From the NCBI RefSeq assembly GCF_051304405.1, contig NZ_JBPPGG010000002.1, forward strand, positions 62,001 to 126,000: a stretch of 64,000 nt of DNA. The letters run 5' to 3'. This stretch comes from Pedomonas sp051304405 (GTDB lineage: Bacteria; Pseudomonadota; Alphaproteobacteria; Sphingomonadales; Sphingomonadaceae). The notes beneath the pieces were generated by a model. It was not told the origin of the DNA and did not search any database. It was given only the letters and a program-made list of their open reading frames with translations. Shown here in pieces: positions 24,843 to 33,448 of the stretch. Within the stretch, counting starts at the first letter, position 1. Every line of letters begins with the position of its first letter. The position numbers and the translations under genes were made by a program.

Positions 24843-25922
24843 TCAGGCGCTGGCCATGGTGGCCCGCAGCTTCTGGCGGAACTGGTCGATGGGCACCAGC
24901 TTGCCGCGCTGCTCCACGTGCCAGAAGGTCCAGCCGTTGCAGGCCGGCGCACCCTGCACCTTGGCGCCGATCTGGTGGATGGAGCCGGTGGCGTCCTTGA
25001 TGGCGAGCGAGCCGTCCGCCCGCACCTTGGCGGCGTAGCGGCGCTGCGGGTCGGTGAGCACGCAGCCCGGCTGCAGCAGCCCGGTCTCGATGAGCTTGCC
25101 GAAGGGAATGCGCGGCTCCGCCCGCTTGGAGGTGGTGATGGCCAGCGCCTCGTCCTCCAGCCGCTCGACCTTGGCGATGCGCTCCGCCGCGATCTGCACG
25201 TAGCGGCGCTCCCGCTCGATGCCGATGTAGTCGCGACCCAGCCGCTTGGCGACCGCGCCGGTGGTGCCGGAGCCGAAGAACGGATCGAGCACCACATCGC
25301 CCTGCCGGGTGGAGGACAGGATCACCCGGTGCAGCAGCGACTCCGGCTTCTGGGTGGAGTGGGCCTTCTCGCCGTCGATGCGCACCCGCTCCGCGCCCGA
25401 GCAGATGGGCAGGAGCCAGTCGGAGCGCATTTGCAGATCTTCGTTCAGCGCCTTCATCGCCTCGTAGTTGAAGGTGTAACGGGCGTTCTGCGACTTGGAG
25501 ACCCACAGCAGCGTCTCGTGGGCGTTGGTGAACCGCGTGCCCTTGAAGTTGGGCATGGGGTTGGCCTTGCGCCACACGATGTCGTTGAGAATCCAGTAGC
25601 CCAGATCCTGAAGGATCGCGCCGACGCGGTAGATGTTGTGGTAGCTGCCGATCACCCAGAGGGTGCCGTTGTCCTTCAGCACGCGGCGGGCGGCCGTCAG
25701 CCAGGCGCGGGTGAAGTTGTCGTACTCGGCGAAGCTGGAGAACTTGTCCCAGTCGTCCGTGACCGCGTCCACCTTGCTGTTGTCGGGACGCAGCAGCTCG
25801 CCGCCCAGCTGGAGATTGTACGGAGGATCAGCAAAGATCATATCCACCGACCCGGCGGGCAGGCGGTTCATTGTCTCAATGCAGTCGCCCTCAAGGATCT
25901 GATTGAGCGGCAGCGAATCCAT
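24843..25922 (-). CDS. ccrM: Cell-cycle DNA methyltransferase CcrM (GANTC, adenine-N6)
   Basis: 359 residues, the size of Caulobacter CcrM. It is a beta-class enzyme: the catalytic FADPPYNLQL comes first, and the AdoMet motif DPFFGSGTTGAVAKRLGRDY comes later. The C-terminal domain needed for DNA recognition is present (KDATGSIHQIGAKV, GAPACNGWTFWHVE). CcrM methylates GANTC after replication and, with GcrA, times transcription in many alphaproteobacteria. The 132 bp at 25970-26101 upstream hold ten GANTC sites, suggesting that the gene reads its own methylation state. No restriction partner is nearby, so it is an orphan methyltransferase. Confidence 0.96.
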   Translation of the reverse strand: MDSLPLNQILEGDCIETMNRLPAGSVDMIFADPPYNLQLGGELLRPDNSKVDAVTDDWDKFSSFAEYDNFTRAWLTAARRVLKDNGTLWVIGSYHNIYRVGAILQDLGYWILNDIVWRKANPMPNFKGTRFTNAHETLLWVSKSQNARYTFNYEAMKALNEDLQMRSDWLLPICSGAERVRIDGEKAHSTQKPESLLHRVILSSTRQGDVVLDPFFGSGTTGAVAKRLGRDYIGIERERRYVQIAAERIAKVERLEDEALAITTSKRAEPRIPFGKLIETGLLQPGCVLTDPQRRYAAKVRADGSLAIKDATGSIHQIGAKVQGAPACNGWTFWHVEQRGKLVPIDQFRQKLRATMASA

Positions 25923-25969
25923 CTGGTTTTACCCTTGACCTTTGACTGAACAAATCATTCGGCCAAAGT

Positions 25970-26101
25970 GATTCGCCGATTCGCAAAGGTCAACGGGTCG
26001 ATTCGGTGGCGGAATCAGCACGATTTCTCCGAGTCGCACCGAAACGACTCGACGTTACGACTCGGATACAAACTGTAGAGTCGCGATTCGCCCGGAGACT
26101 C
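25970..26101. promoter_or_regulatory. Cluster of ten GANTC methylation sites upstream of ccrM
   Basis: GANTC begins at 25970, 25978, 26000, 26012, 26031, 26046, 26059, 26078, 26085 and 26097, with an eleventh at 26126 in the last codons of rnhB. Six of the ten are the longer palindrome CGANTCG. In random DNA of this composition one site per ~300 bp is expected. The cluster fills the ccrM-rnhB gap, starting 48 bp from the ccrM start codon. Confidence 0.9.
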
Positions 26102-26128
26102 AAGATGATGCGGTGTTGCCGAAAAGAC

Positions 26129-26758
26129 TCACTCGGCAACTTCTTGCGGAAGCAGCTCCCGGACCGGCGCGAAAGAGCGCCGGTGATGGGGCGTCGGGCC
26201 GATTTGCCGCAGCGCTTCCAGGTGTTCGGCGGTGCCGTAACCGGCGTTGCGCTCCCAGCCATAGCCGGGGTGTTCGCGCGCCAGCCGGTCCATGATCCGG
26301 TCGCGGGTCACCTTGGCGACGATGCTGGCGGCGGCAATGGAGAGGCAGCGGGCGTCGCCCTTCACCACCGTGTGGCAGGGGATGGGCAGCCGGGGCGCGC
26401 GGTTGCCGTCCACCAGCGCAACGGCCGGGGAGACAGGCAGGGCCTCGACCGCCCGGCGCATGGCCAGAAACGTGGCCTGGAGAATGTTGATCCGGTCGAT
26501 CTCCTCCGGCCCGGCCTCGCCGATGCCCACGTGGGCAGCGTCGAGAATGGCCTCCAGCAGCGCCTCGCGGCGCGCGCGGCTGAGGGTCTTGGAATCGTGG
26601 ATGCCATCCGGCAGGCGGGAGGGATCGAGCACCACCGCCGCCGCCACCACCGGCCCCGCCAGCGGGCCGCGGCCTGCCTCGTCGATGCCGGCCACAAGGC
26701 CGCCGCACGCGGCCGCGTGGGCCAGTTCCAGTTCGAGGGTGGGCAGGATCTTCGCCAT
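26129..26758 (-). CDS. rnhB: Ribonuclease HII
   Basis: 209 residues from the ATG at 26758 (MAKILPTLELELAHAAA). A TTG 26 codons upstream keeps the frame open but adds no homology. Active-site segments are VAGIDEAGRGPLAGPV, IHDSKTLSRARR, ALVDGNRAP and SIVAKVTRDRIM. It removes RNA from RNA-DNA hybrids and single ribonucleotides. It lies upstream of ccrM on the same strand, separated by the GANTC cluster. rnhB next to ccrM is a common alphaproteobacterial arrangement. Confidence 0.95.
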   Translation of the reverse strand: MAKILPTLELELAHAAACGGLVAGIDEAGRGPLAGPVVAAAVVLDPSRLPDGIHDSKTLSRARREALLEAILDAAHVGIGEAGPEEIDRINILQATFLAMRRAVEALPVSPAVALVDGNRAPRLPIPCHTVVKGDARCLSIAAASIVAKVTRDRIMDRLAREHPGYGWERNAGYGTAEHLEALRQIGPTPHHRRSFAPVRELLPQEVAE

Positions 26759-26853
26759 GGCCGCTTCAATACAGCGGCGGGCGCGCAGCGCAATCCGTTC
26801 CGGCGAAAAAGGGGCGAAACTGAAGGCCTCGCGCAAGTGGCCCGAAAAGGGAT

Positions 26854-26881
26854 GCGGGAGAGCTGGGGTAAGCTCTCCCGC
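26854..26881 (-). terminator. Strong hairpin between the TonB-domain gene and rnhB
   Basis: A perfect 11-bp stem GCGGGAGAGCT/AGCTCTCCCGC with a 6-nt loop. On the minus strand it is followed by ATCCCTTTT, a weak T-tract. Further inverted repeats, such as CCCCGGGG copies around 26903-26930, lie between it and the TonB-domain gene, for which it is a plausible terminator. Confidence 0.5.
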
Positions 26882-26977
26882 GGGCAGGGTTTACGAGAGG
26901 CCCCGGGGCGGGTGAGTGGCACCCCGGGGTATCCGGCCATCACCCATACAGGGCCGGATTTCGGATCAGGAGCGGGC

Positions 26978-27460
26978 TCAGTCTGCCCGGGACAGGGCGG
27001 TGGCCGGCTGCTCCTTGAAAGCGACGGTCAGGTCGGCCTCCTGACCGGGCGTCAGCGCGACGCCGAAGCCCACCTGGAACTCCACCTGGCGGGGGCTCTG
27101 CGAGCCCGGCAGAGGCGGCAGCTTGTTCAGCTTCTCGACGGCGCGCAGGGCGGCGCGATCGAGCGCACGATCACCGGTCGACTGGGCGACGTAGATGTTC
27201 TCCAGCGTGCCGTCCGGCCGGACGGTGGCGGAGACCCGGGCGATGCCCTGCCGGGACTGGCGCATGGCGGTGAACGGATAGTGCAGGTTGCGGTCCAGTT
27301 CGGCTTGGGCCTGCTCCATCCACGCGCGTGCGGTGGCAGGATCGGCGATGGCCGCTTCGCTCGGCGTGGCGGTGGTGACCAGCATGGTGCCGGTGGTCAG
27401 AACGAGGGCCGACAGAGCGCAGGCGAACTTCTGAATGGAGCGGAAGGAAATGACGGACAT
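26978..27460 (-). CDS. Exported TonB C-terminal-domain protein
   Basis: 160 residues. The ATG at 27460 follows AAGGAGG and starts a signal-like segment (basic RSIQKF, hydrophobic core, TATPSEA). A short helix (AWMEQAQAELDRNL) leads to a TonB C-terminal domain: QSRQGIARVSATVRPDGTLE, then STGDRALDRAALRAV. The proline-rich linker of true TonB is missing and no ExbB/ExbD genes are near. It may be a stand-alone periplasmic TonB-like protein rather than an energy transducer. A possible promoter (TTGTGT-16-TACTAA) lies near 27545-27575. Confidence 0.82.
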   Translation of the reverse strand: MSVISFRSIQKFACALSALVLTTGTMLVTTATPSEAAIADPATARAWMEQAQAELDRNLHYPFTAMRQSRQGIARVSATVRPDGTLENIYVAQSTGDRALDRAALRAVEKLNKLPPLPGSQSPRQVEFQVGFGVALTPGQEADLTVAFKEQPATALSRAD

Positions 27461-27713
27461 GGCGTGGACCTCCTTGTGAGGGTTTGAGCTGACGGGCGGA
27501 CGCTTCTGTTTACGGCTTCGATGTGTTTTCACGTTGTTGTCGTGTTGGTGTGTTAGATTAGTACTACACCAGTTCAATAACACAATAGGATTCTGCGAAA
27601 CGCTCGACGAACCGTGCAGAACCATCGATGAATTGAGTGAAAACCTCGAAGTTGCGCCGCTCCGGGGTATGTTGCCCGGCCCGAGGGGTGTGTTGGTGGG
27701 GCCAGGCGGAGAC

Positions 27714-28796
27714 TCAGAACAGCGAGAGCTGGGGGCCGTCAGGCGGCCGGAAGTGATCCTCCGAGAGGGTGAACTGGTCGCGGTCCAGCCCGTGGCGCGC
27801 GCAGGCGGCGCGGAATCGGCTGCGCAGCATCCGGGCATAGGCGCTGTCGCCGCCGGACATGCGGCTGCCGAAGGCGGGGTCGTTGAGGCGGCCGTCCCGG
27901 CTCTGCCGCAGGAGGGAGAGGACGCGGGCCGCCCGGTCGGGCAGGGCCGCCTTCAGCCATTCCTCGAACAGCGGGGCCACCTCCCACGGCAGGCGCAGCA
28001 GGATGGAGGAGGCGCCCCGCGCCCCGGCCGCCGCGCCCGCCGCGACGATGCGTTCGATCTCGTGATCGTTGAGGCCGGGGATGAGCGGGGAGAGGAACAG
28101 GTTCACCGGCACCCCCGCCTCGGCCAGCTGCCGGATCGCCTCGATCCGCCGCTTCGGGGTGGAGGCGCGCGGCTCCATGGCGCGGGCGAGGCGGTGGTCC
28201 AGCGTGGTGACGGAGATGTTGACGATCACCAGGTTACGCGCCGCCAGCCGGGAGAGCAGGTCCAGATCCCGCGTCACGCCGAAGTTCTTGGTGGTGATGG
28301 TGACCGGGTGACCGGTGCGGTCCATCACTTCCAGCAGGCTGCGGGTGATGGCGAAGCGCTTCTCGATGGGCTGGTAGGGGTCGGTGTTGGTGCCCATGGC
28401 GATGGGGGCGGGCACATAGCCCCGCTTCCCCAGCGCCTGCTCCAGCAGCGCGGCGGCGTTCGGCTTGGCGAACAGCTTGGTCTCGAAGTCCAGCCCCGGC
28501 GAGAGGTCCATGTAGGCATGGGTGGGGCGGGCGTAGCAGTAGATGCAGCCGTGCTCACAGCCGCGATAGGCGTTCACGGACCGGTCGAACGGCAGGTCCG
28601 GGCTCTGGTTGCGGGTGAGGATGGTGCGCGGCGTCTCGAGAGTGACGGTGGTGTCGAGCGGCGGCAGCTCGTTGCCCCACTGGCCGATCCCGGCACCTTC
28701 CGCGTCCAGCCAGTCGCCGTCCGCCTCGCGGTCCGGCAGGCCGAACCGCGGGCTGGCCCGGTTGTTTGTGGCGGCGCGTCCGTGGGTCTGGGTCAT
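27714..28796 (-). CDS. PA0069-family radical SAM protein
   Basis: 360 residues. The radical SAM cluster motif is C-X3-C-X2-C in NAYRGCEHGCIYCYARPTH (Cys80, 84, 87). Next come AMGTNTDPYQPIEKRF, VTITTKNFGVTRDLDLL, VNISVTTLDHRLARAMEPRA and PVNLFLSPLIPGLND. The family (similar to SplB-like proteins, formerly Rv2578c/PA0069) is widespread; its substrate is unknown. Start ATG at 28796. Monocistronic, divergent from terC. Confidence 0.93.
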   Translation of the reverse strand: MTQTHGRAATNNRASPRFGLPDREADGDWLDAEGAGIGQWGNELPPLDTTVTLETPRTILTRNQSPDLPFDRSVNAYRGCEHGCIYCYARPTHAYMDLSPGLDFETKLFAKPNAAALLEQALGKRGYVPAPIAMGTNTDPYQPIEKRFAITRSLLEVMDRTGHPVTITTKNFGVTRDLDLLSRLAARNLVIVNISVTTLDHRLARAMEPRASTPKRRIEAIRQLAEAGVPVNLFLSPLIPGLNDHEIERIVAAGAAAGARGASSILLRLPWEVAPLFEEWLKAALPDRAARVLSLLRQSRDGRLNDPAFGSRMSGGDSAYARMLRSRFRAACARHGLDRDQFTLSEDHFRPPDGPQLSLF

Positions 28797-29095
28797 GGCG
28801 CAAATAGAACATAACAAGAACAAATTTGCAAGATCCCGCCCGTTCCGATTTTCCGCGATCGGCTCTTGACCTTGAGGGCGGAAGGCCCCACCTTCCCGGG
28901 TGTGCGGGCCGGGCCCCTCTGGCGAGTGCCGCAATGGCCTCGTGATGTCGGACCGCATCGAGTGCGCTCGATGCCAGGGTCCGGTTGCCGCAAGTCCCAT
29001 CCAGACCCTGAAACCCGGATACGGATCGTCCCCTTCGGGCGGCCTTCTCCCCGGACATCGTGCGCCTCGAACCACCGTTCGATCGGGAGAGGCAT
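28797..29095. promoter_or_regulatory. Structured 5' region of terC
   Basis: A 299-bp gap between divergent starts. At 28949-28983 a long hairpin forms: CGGACC, then GCATCGAG-TGCG-CTCGATGC, then CAG and GGTCCG. GC-rich inverted segments continue to 29060. TerC-family genes are often preceded by the Mn2+-sensing yybP-ykoY RNA, but its core could not be confirmed by eye. The first 60 bp next to the radical SAM gene are AT-rich and probably hold its promoter. Confidence 0.45.
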
Positions 29096-30097
29096 ATGCA
29101 CGAAGTGATCACCGGCGTTCTCGCCCAGCCGTGGCTGGGGACGCCTGTCTGGATGTGGGGCGTTTTTCTCAGTGTCGTCCTCGCGCTGCTGGCGCTGGAT
29201 CTGGGCGTCGTCCACCGCGACCAGCGGGAAATCGGCGTGAAGGAGAGCCTGCTGCTCTCGGGCGTCTACATTGCCCTCGGCCTCGGTTTCGGCGGCTGGG
29301 TGTGGTGGCAGCTGGGCGCGGAGGCGGGCACGGCCTACATCACGGGCTTCGTGGTGGAGAAAAGCCTGGCGATGGACAACGTGTTCGTCATCGCCATGAT
29401 CTTCAGCACCTTCGCCATTCCCCGGCTGTACCAGCACCGGGTGCTGTTCTGGGGTATCCTCGGCGTCATCGTGCTGCGCGGCCTCATGATCGGCGCGGGC
29501 GCGGCGCTGGTGGCCGAGTTCGGCTGGGTGCTCTACCTGTTCGCCGCCTTCCTCATCCTCACCGGCATCAAGATGTGGGTGAGCGCGGAGGAGGGGTTCG
29601 CGGTGGAGGAGTCCCGCATCCTCCGCTTTCTGCGCCGCCACTGCCGCGTCACCGACACGCTGCACGGCGACCGCTTCTGGGTGCGCGGGGCCGATCCGAA
29701 AACCGGCCGGACGGTGCTGTTCATGACCCCGCTGATGCTGGCGCTGCTGATGGTGGAGTTCGCGGACGTGATCTTCGCGGTTGATTCGGTGCCGGCGATC
29801 TTCGCCATTACCACCGACCCGTTCATCGTCTACACCTCGAACATCTTCGCGGTGCTGGGCCTGCGCGCGCTCTACTTCGCGCTCGCCGCGATGGTGCACC
29901 GGTTCCACTACCTGAAGTACGCGCTGAGCGTGCTGCTGGTGTTCATCGGGTCCAAGATCTTCATCGCGGATTTAGTCGCGCTGCCCGGCGGCAAGTTCCC
30001 GCCAAGCTGGTCTCTTGCGGTCACGGCCGCCATATTGGGCGCGGGCGTCGGCTACTCCCTGTGGAAGACGCGCCAAGCCGGGGGCGCACACGGATAG
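29096..30097 (+). CDS. terC: TerC-family integral membrane protein
   Basis: 333 residues from the ATG at 29096, with GGGAGAGG just upstream. About nine membrane helices. Signature segments with conserved membrane acids are FVVEKSLAMDNVFVIAMIF and LLMVEFADVIFAVDSVPAIF. This is the Alx/TerC branch, linked to manganese export or metal loading of exported proteins and, in some plasmids, tellurite resistance. No other ter genes are present, so a metal-homeostasis role is more likely. See the structured leader upstream. Confidence 0.93.
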   Translation: MHEVITGVLAQPWLGTPVWMWGVFLSVVLALLALDLGVVHRDQREIGVKESLLLSGVYIALGLGFGGWVWWQLGAEAGTAYITGFVVEKSLAMDNVFVIAMIFSTFAIPRLYQHRVLFWGILGVIVLRGLMIGAGAALVAEFGWVLYLFAAFLILTGIKMWVSAEEGFAVEESRILRFLRRHCRVTDTLHGDRFWVRGADPKTGRTVLFMTPLMLALLMVEFADVIFAVDSVPAIFAITTDPFIVYTSNIFAVLGLRALYFALAAMVHRFHYLKYALSVLLVFIGSKIFIADLVALPGGKFPPSWSLAVTAAILGAGVGYSLWKTRQAGGAHG

Positions 30098-30253
30098 CGC
30101 TCCAGCGAAGCGAACCGGAGCAGGCGGGACGGACCGTGGCTCCGGCGGGGCGGACGACACTGCAATTTAACGGAGCAAGGGCATAAATTCGCGGGCAGCA
30201 GCGCTTTTGCCAAAGGCTGATTTTCAGAACGTAGCGTGTTGGAACGAATGCAT

Positions 30254-30802
30254 ATGTACAAGCCGATGGATTCGCAGATCATCGAAACTCTCCCCCTCCA
30301 GCTGAAGACCGCGCGGCTGGTGGGGCACCGCATTGGCCCCGGAGATTTCGAAAACCTGCGCCTGCTGCACCGCAACCCGGTGGTGATGCGGACCCTCTCG
30401 CCCACCGGCGAGCCTTGGACGGAGGAGGAAACCCGCACCATGATCCAGCGGGCGGCGGAGGTCTGGGAAACCCACGGCTACGGCCCGTGGCTGTTCGAGC
30501 TGGACTACACCCACACCTTCATCGGCTACTGCGGCCTGCGCCCCGAGGTGTTCGACGGCGAAGACTGCGCCGAACTGCGCTACGCCGTGCGCGCCTCCCA
30601 GTGGGGACAGGGCTACGCCAGCGAAATGGCCCGGGCCGTGCTCTACCCGCGCTACATCGCCAATGTGGAGGTGCCGATCGTCAGCACCATCTCGGCAGGC
30701 GATGCCCCGGCGCGCAAGGTGCTGGAAAAGATCGGCTTCACCTTCGACAAAAACATCGAACGCGGCGGCCGCGCCCACGAACTCTACCGGTTGGAACGCT
30801 GA
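30254..30802 (+). CDS. GNAT N-acetyltransferase, RimJ/RimL type
   Basis: 182 residues from the ATG at 30254; in-frame ATGs at 30248 and 30266 are alternatives, and GGAA nine bases upstream favours 30254. It has a GNAT fold: LKTARLVGHRIGPGDFENLR, PWLFELDYTHTFIGYCGLR, the acetyl-CoA loop QWGQGYASEMARAVL, and AGDAPARKVLEKIGFTF. Proteins with this pattern acetylate amino groups of proteins or small molecules; the substrate is not predictable. Followed by a hairpin repeat that may end transcription. Confidence 0.9.
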   Translation: MYKPMDSQIIETLPLQLKTARLVGHRIGPGDFENLRLLHRNPVVMRTLSPTGEPWTEEETRTMIQRAAEVWETHGYGPWLFELDYTHTFIGYCGLRPEVFDGEDCAELRYAVRASQWGQGYASEMARAVLYPRYIANVEVPIVSTISAGDAPARKVLEKIGFTFDKNIERGGRAHELYRLER

Positions 30803-30829
30803 GGGGTTCTGGAAGGGGTTCTGGTTTTC

Positions 30830-30854
30830 GCAGGAGGGTCCTGGACCCTCCTGC
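30830..30854. repeat. Hairpin repeat, type B, copy 3
   Basis: Perfect 11-bp stem GCAGGAGGGTC/GACCCTCCTGC with loop CTG, 28 bp after the GNAT stop. Reverse orientation relative to copy 2. It pairs with the type A copy at 30966. Confidence 0.85.
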
Positions 30855-30965
30855 ACCTCCCTTCAGGATAGGGACGTGCGATTGATGAAGGGTGCGGCCC
30901 AATGAAATGATACGGCCTTGTTTCCCGTGCGCGCTGGACACGCGGCGCTCAGAGCGAACGGGAGC

Positions 30966-30986
30966 GCGAGGGTCCAAGACCCTCGC
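30966..30986. repeat. Hairpin repeat, type A, copy 1
   Basis: Perfect 9-bp stem GCGAGGGTC/GACCCTCGC with loop CAA, preceded by CGAACGGGAGC. The same 5' flank, reversed, lies beside the copy at 45051. It is just downstream of map on the minus strand. Confidence 0.85.
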
Positions 30987-31008
30987 AAGCAAATCCCCTG
31001 AAAAAAAC

Positions 31009-31752
31009 TCAAGCCGTCAGGATGATCGGCGTGCCGCGGGTGACGACGATGGTGTGTTCGAACTGGGCCATGGGGGCCATGTCGGCCGGGTAGAGCGACC
31101 AGCCGTCGTCCGCCTCGACGATCTTGCCGTTGCCGGTGGTGAGGAACGGCTCGACGGTGATGACCAGCCCTTCGTGCAGCTTCTGGCGGGCGCTGCGCAC
31201 GTAGTGGTTCCAAACCGTGGGCTCTTCGTGGATGTGGCTGCCGACGCCGTGGCCGGTGAGGGTGTTGCACACCCGGAAGCCGGCGGCGTTGGCTTCGGCC
31301 TCGACCCGCTTGCCGATGGCGTTGATCGGCTGGCCTGCCTTGGCGGCGTAGATGCCCTTGGTCATGGCGCGCTTGGTGGTCTCCAGCAGCTTGTTCTGCT
31401 CGGGCGTGCCCTTGCCGCCGACCACCATGGAGGCGCCGCTGTCCGTCCAGTAGCCGTCCAGGTCGAGCGACACGTCGATGTTGATGAGGTCACCCTCGCG
31501 CAGGGGGCGCTCATCGGGGATGCCGTGGGCGACCACGCCCTCGATGGAGATGCAGGTGGCGCCGGGGAAGTTGTAGGCCGCGCGCGGAGCCGAGCGGGCT
31601 CCGGCGCGGTCCATCATCTCCTGTGCCATACGGTCGAGTTCGATGCCGGTGACGCCGGGCCTGGCTTCGTTCAGCATGGCGCGGAGGATATCCCGCACCA
31701 GCGCGCCCGAGCGCTTCAGGCCAGCGAGCTGGCGTTCGTCTTCAACCGTCAC
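31009..31752 (-). CDS. map: Methionine aminopeptidase type I
   Basis: 247 residues. The dinuclear metal ligands are in the expected places: INIDVSLDLDGYWTD (two Asp), GHGVGSHIHEEP (His), VITVEPFLTTG (Glu) and QFEHTIVV (Glu). His in EGVVAHGIPDERP is the substrate-side His. It removes the N-terminal Met from nascent proteins. 35 bp downstream of leuA on the same strand, so it may be co-transcribed. Confidence 0.97.
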   Translation of the reverse strand: MTVEDERQLAGLKRSGALVRDILRAMLNEARPGVTGIELDRMAQEMMDRAGARSAPRAAYNFPGATCISIEGVVAHGIPDERPLREGDLINIDVSLDLDGYWTDSGASMVVGGKGTPEQNKLLETTKRAMTKGIYAAKAGQPINAIGKRVEAEANAAGFRVCNTLTGHGVGSHIHEEPTVWNHYVRSARQKLHEGLVITVEPFLTTGNGKIVEADDGWSLYPADMAPMAQFEHTIVVTRGTPIILTA

Positions 31753-31787
31753 GGCATCACTCCGTCTTGCGCATCAGAGGGAAGGGG

Positions 31788-33344
31788 TCACGCTCGATTG
31801 CGCAATCCTTCGCTCGGGTCAACCGCCTGTTTGGTGCGCTTGACCATCAGCTTGTTGAGCGCATTCACGTAGGCCCGCGCGCTGGCGACCAGCGTGTCGG
31901 CGTCCGCGCCCTGGCCCTGGGTGGTGCGGCCGTTCTCCTCCAGGCGCACGGTCACCTCCGCCTGCGCGTCGGTGCCTTCGGTCACGGCGTGCACCTGATA
32001 CAGCTGCAAGGTGGCGTCGTCGTGGGGCACCAGCTTGCGGATGGCGGCAAACAGGGCGTCCACCGGGCCGCTGCCCTTGGAGACGGCGGTGTGCTCCTCG
32101 CCGTCGATCCGCAGGGAGACGATCGCCCGCTGGCCGTTGGAGCCGCAGTAGATCTCCACCTCGGACAGCTGGATGCGGTCGTGGGCGCGCAGGGTCTCGT
32201 CGTCCACCAGGGCGATGATGTCCTCGTCGTAGACGTGCTTCTTGGCGTCAGCCAGCGCCTTGAAGCGCTTGAAGGCGTCCTGGAACTCGTTGTCGGAAAG
32301 GCGGTAGCCCAGCTGTTCCAGCTTCTCGCGGAAGGCGGCGCGGCCCGAGTGCTTGCCCATCACCAGGTTGTTGGCGGACAGGCCCACGGACTCCGGCGTC
32401 ATGATCTCGTAGGTCTGCTTGTTCTTCAGGACGCCGTCCTGATGGATGCCGCTCTCGTGGGCGAAGGCGTTCGCGCCGACAATGGCCTTGTTGGGCTGGA
32501 CCGTGAAGCCGGTGATCGCCGAGATCAGGCGCGAGGAGCGGGTGATTTCGGTCGTCACGATGTTGGTGGTGTAGGGCAGCACGTCGTGGCGGGTGCGCAG
32601 CGCCATGACGATTTCCTCCAGCGCGGCGTTGCCGGCCCGCTCGCCGATGCCGTTGATGGTGCACTCCACCTGACGCGCGCCGCCCTGGATGCCGGCGATG
32701 GAGTTGGCGACCGCCAGACCCAGATCGTTATGGCAGTGGGTGGAGAAGATCGCCTTGTCGCTGTTCGGCACGCGCTCGATGATCTCGCGGAACATGGCGC
32801 TGTAGGTCTCGGGCGTGGCATAGCCCACCGTGTCCGGCAGGTTGATGGTGGTGGCGCCGGCGTTGATGGCGGTCTCCACCGCGCGGGCCAGGAAGTCCAT
32901 GTCCGAGCGGGTGGCGTCCTCGGCGGACCACTCCACATCCGGGCACAGGTTGCGGGCGTGGCTGACGGAGACGCGGATCGCCTCCAGCACTTCCTCCGGC
33001 TCCAGGCGCAGCTTCACCGCCATGTGCAGCGGCGAGGTGGCAATGAAGGTGTGGATGCGCGGGAACCTGGCGTCCTTCACGGCGGCCCAGGCGCGGTCGA
33101 TGTCGCCGATGGCGGCGCGGGACAGGGAGGCGACGGTTGCCTTCTGGCACTGGCGGGCCACCTCGCGCACCGCCTCGAAGTCGCCTTCGGAGGCGATGGC
33201 GAAGCCGGCCTCGATCACGTCCACGCCCAGGGCTTCCAGCTGGGCGGCAACGCGCAGCTTCTCCTCCAGGTTCATGGAGCAGCCCGGAGACTGTTCACCG
33301 TCACGCAGGGTGGTGTCGAAAATCTTGACTTGGTTGTTGGTCAT
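31788..33344 (-). CDS. leuA: 2-isopropylmalate synthase LeuA
   Basis: 518 residues, the long type I form. The catalytic TIM barrel starts VKIFDTTLRDGEQSPGCSMN; metal His are in STHCHNDLGLAVAN, and the flexible lid follows. The C-terminal ~130 residues are the LeuA dimer domain that binds leucine for feedback inhibition (QRAIVSLRIDGEEHT, LYQVHAVTEGTDAQAEV). It condenses acetyl-CoA with 2-ketoisovalerate, the first leucine step. A leader peptide and inverted repeat upstream suggest attenuation. Confidence 0.97.
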   Translation of the reverse strand: MTNNQVKIFDTTLRDGEQSPGCSMNLEEKLRVAAQLEALGVDVIEAGFAIASEGDFEAVREVARQCQKATVASLSRAAIGDIDRAWAAVKDARFPRIHTFIATSPLHMAVKLRLEPEEVLEAIRVSVSHARNLCPDVEWSAEDATRSDMDFLARAVETAINAGATTINLPDTVGYATPETYSAMFREIIERVPNSDKAIFSTHCHNDLGLAVANSIAGIQGGARQVECTINGIGERAGNAALEEIVMALRTRHDVLPYTTNIVTTEITRSSRLISAITGFTVQPNKAIVGANAFAHESGIHQDGVLKNKQTYEIMTPESVGLSANNLVMGKHSGRAAFREKLEQLGYRLSDNEFQDAFKRFKALADAKKHVYDEDIIALVDDETLRAHDRIQLSEVEIYCGSNGQRAIVSLRIDGEEHTAVSKGSGPVDALFAAIRKLVPHDDATLQLYQVHAVTEGTDAQAEVTVRLEENGRTTQGQGADADTLVASARAYVNALNKLMVKRTKQAVDPSEGLRNRA

Positions 33345-33397
33345 GGCTGGTCTCTATCTCGGAACAAATTTTTTGGAACATGCTGCGCCTGGCAAAC

Positions 33398-33448
33398 CCC
33401 TTAGGCGCCGCCAAAACCGAGACAGGCCGGCAGACTGGCGCCTAAGGG
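33398..33448 (-). promoter_or_regulatory. Probable leuA attenuator: 12-bp inverted repeat
   Basis: CCCTTAGGCGCC (33409-33398 region) and GGCGCCTAAGGG (33437-33448 region) are exact complements with a 27-nt loop. On the minus strand the 5' arm overlaps the stop codon of the candidate leader peptide. A third segment, GGGCTATGGGCGCCAGT, lies upstream and shares GGCGCCAGT with the region after the first arm, so alternative pairing is possible. Only three T follow the stem, so it is not a textbook terminator. Confidence 0.5.

Noticed and set aside
28905..29095. Naming the terC leader a yybP-ykoY riboswitch
   Set aside because: The conserved core could not be matched by eye. It is listed only as a structured region.
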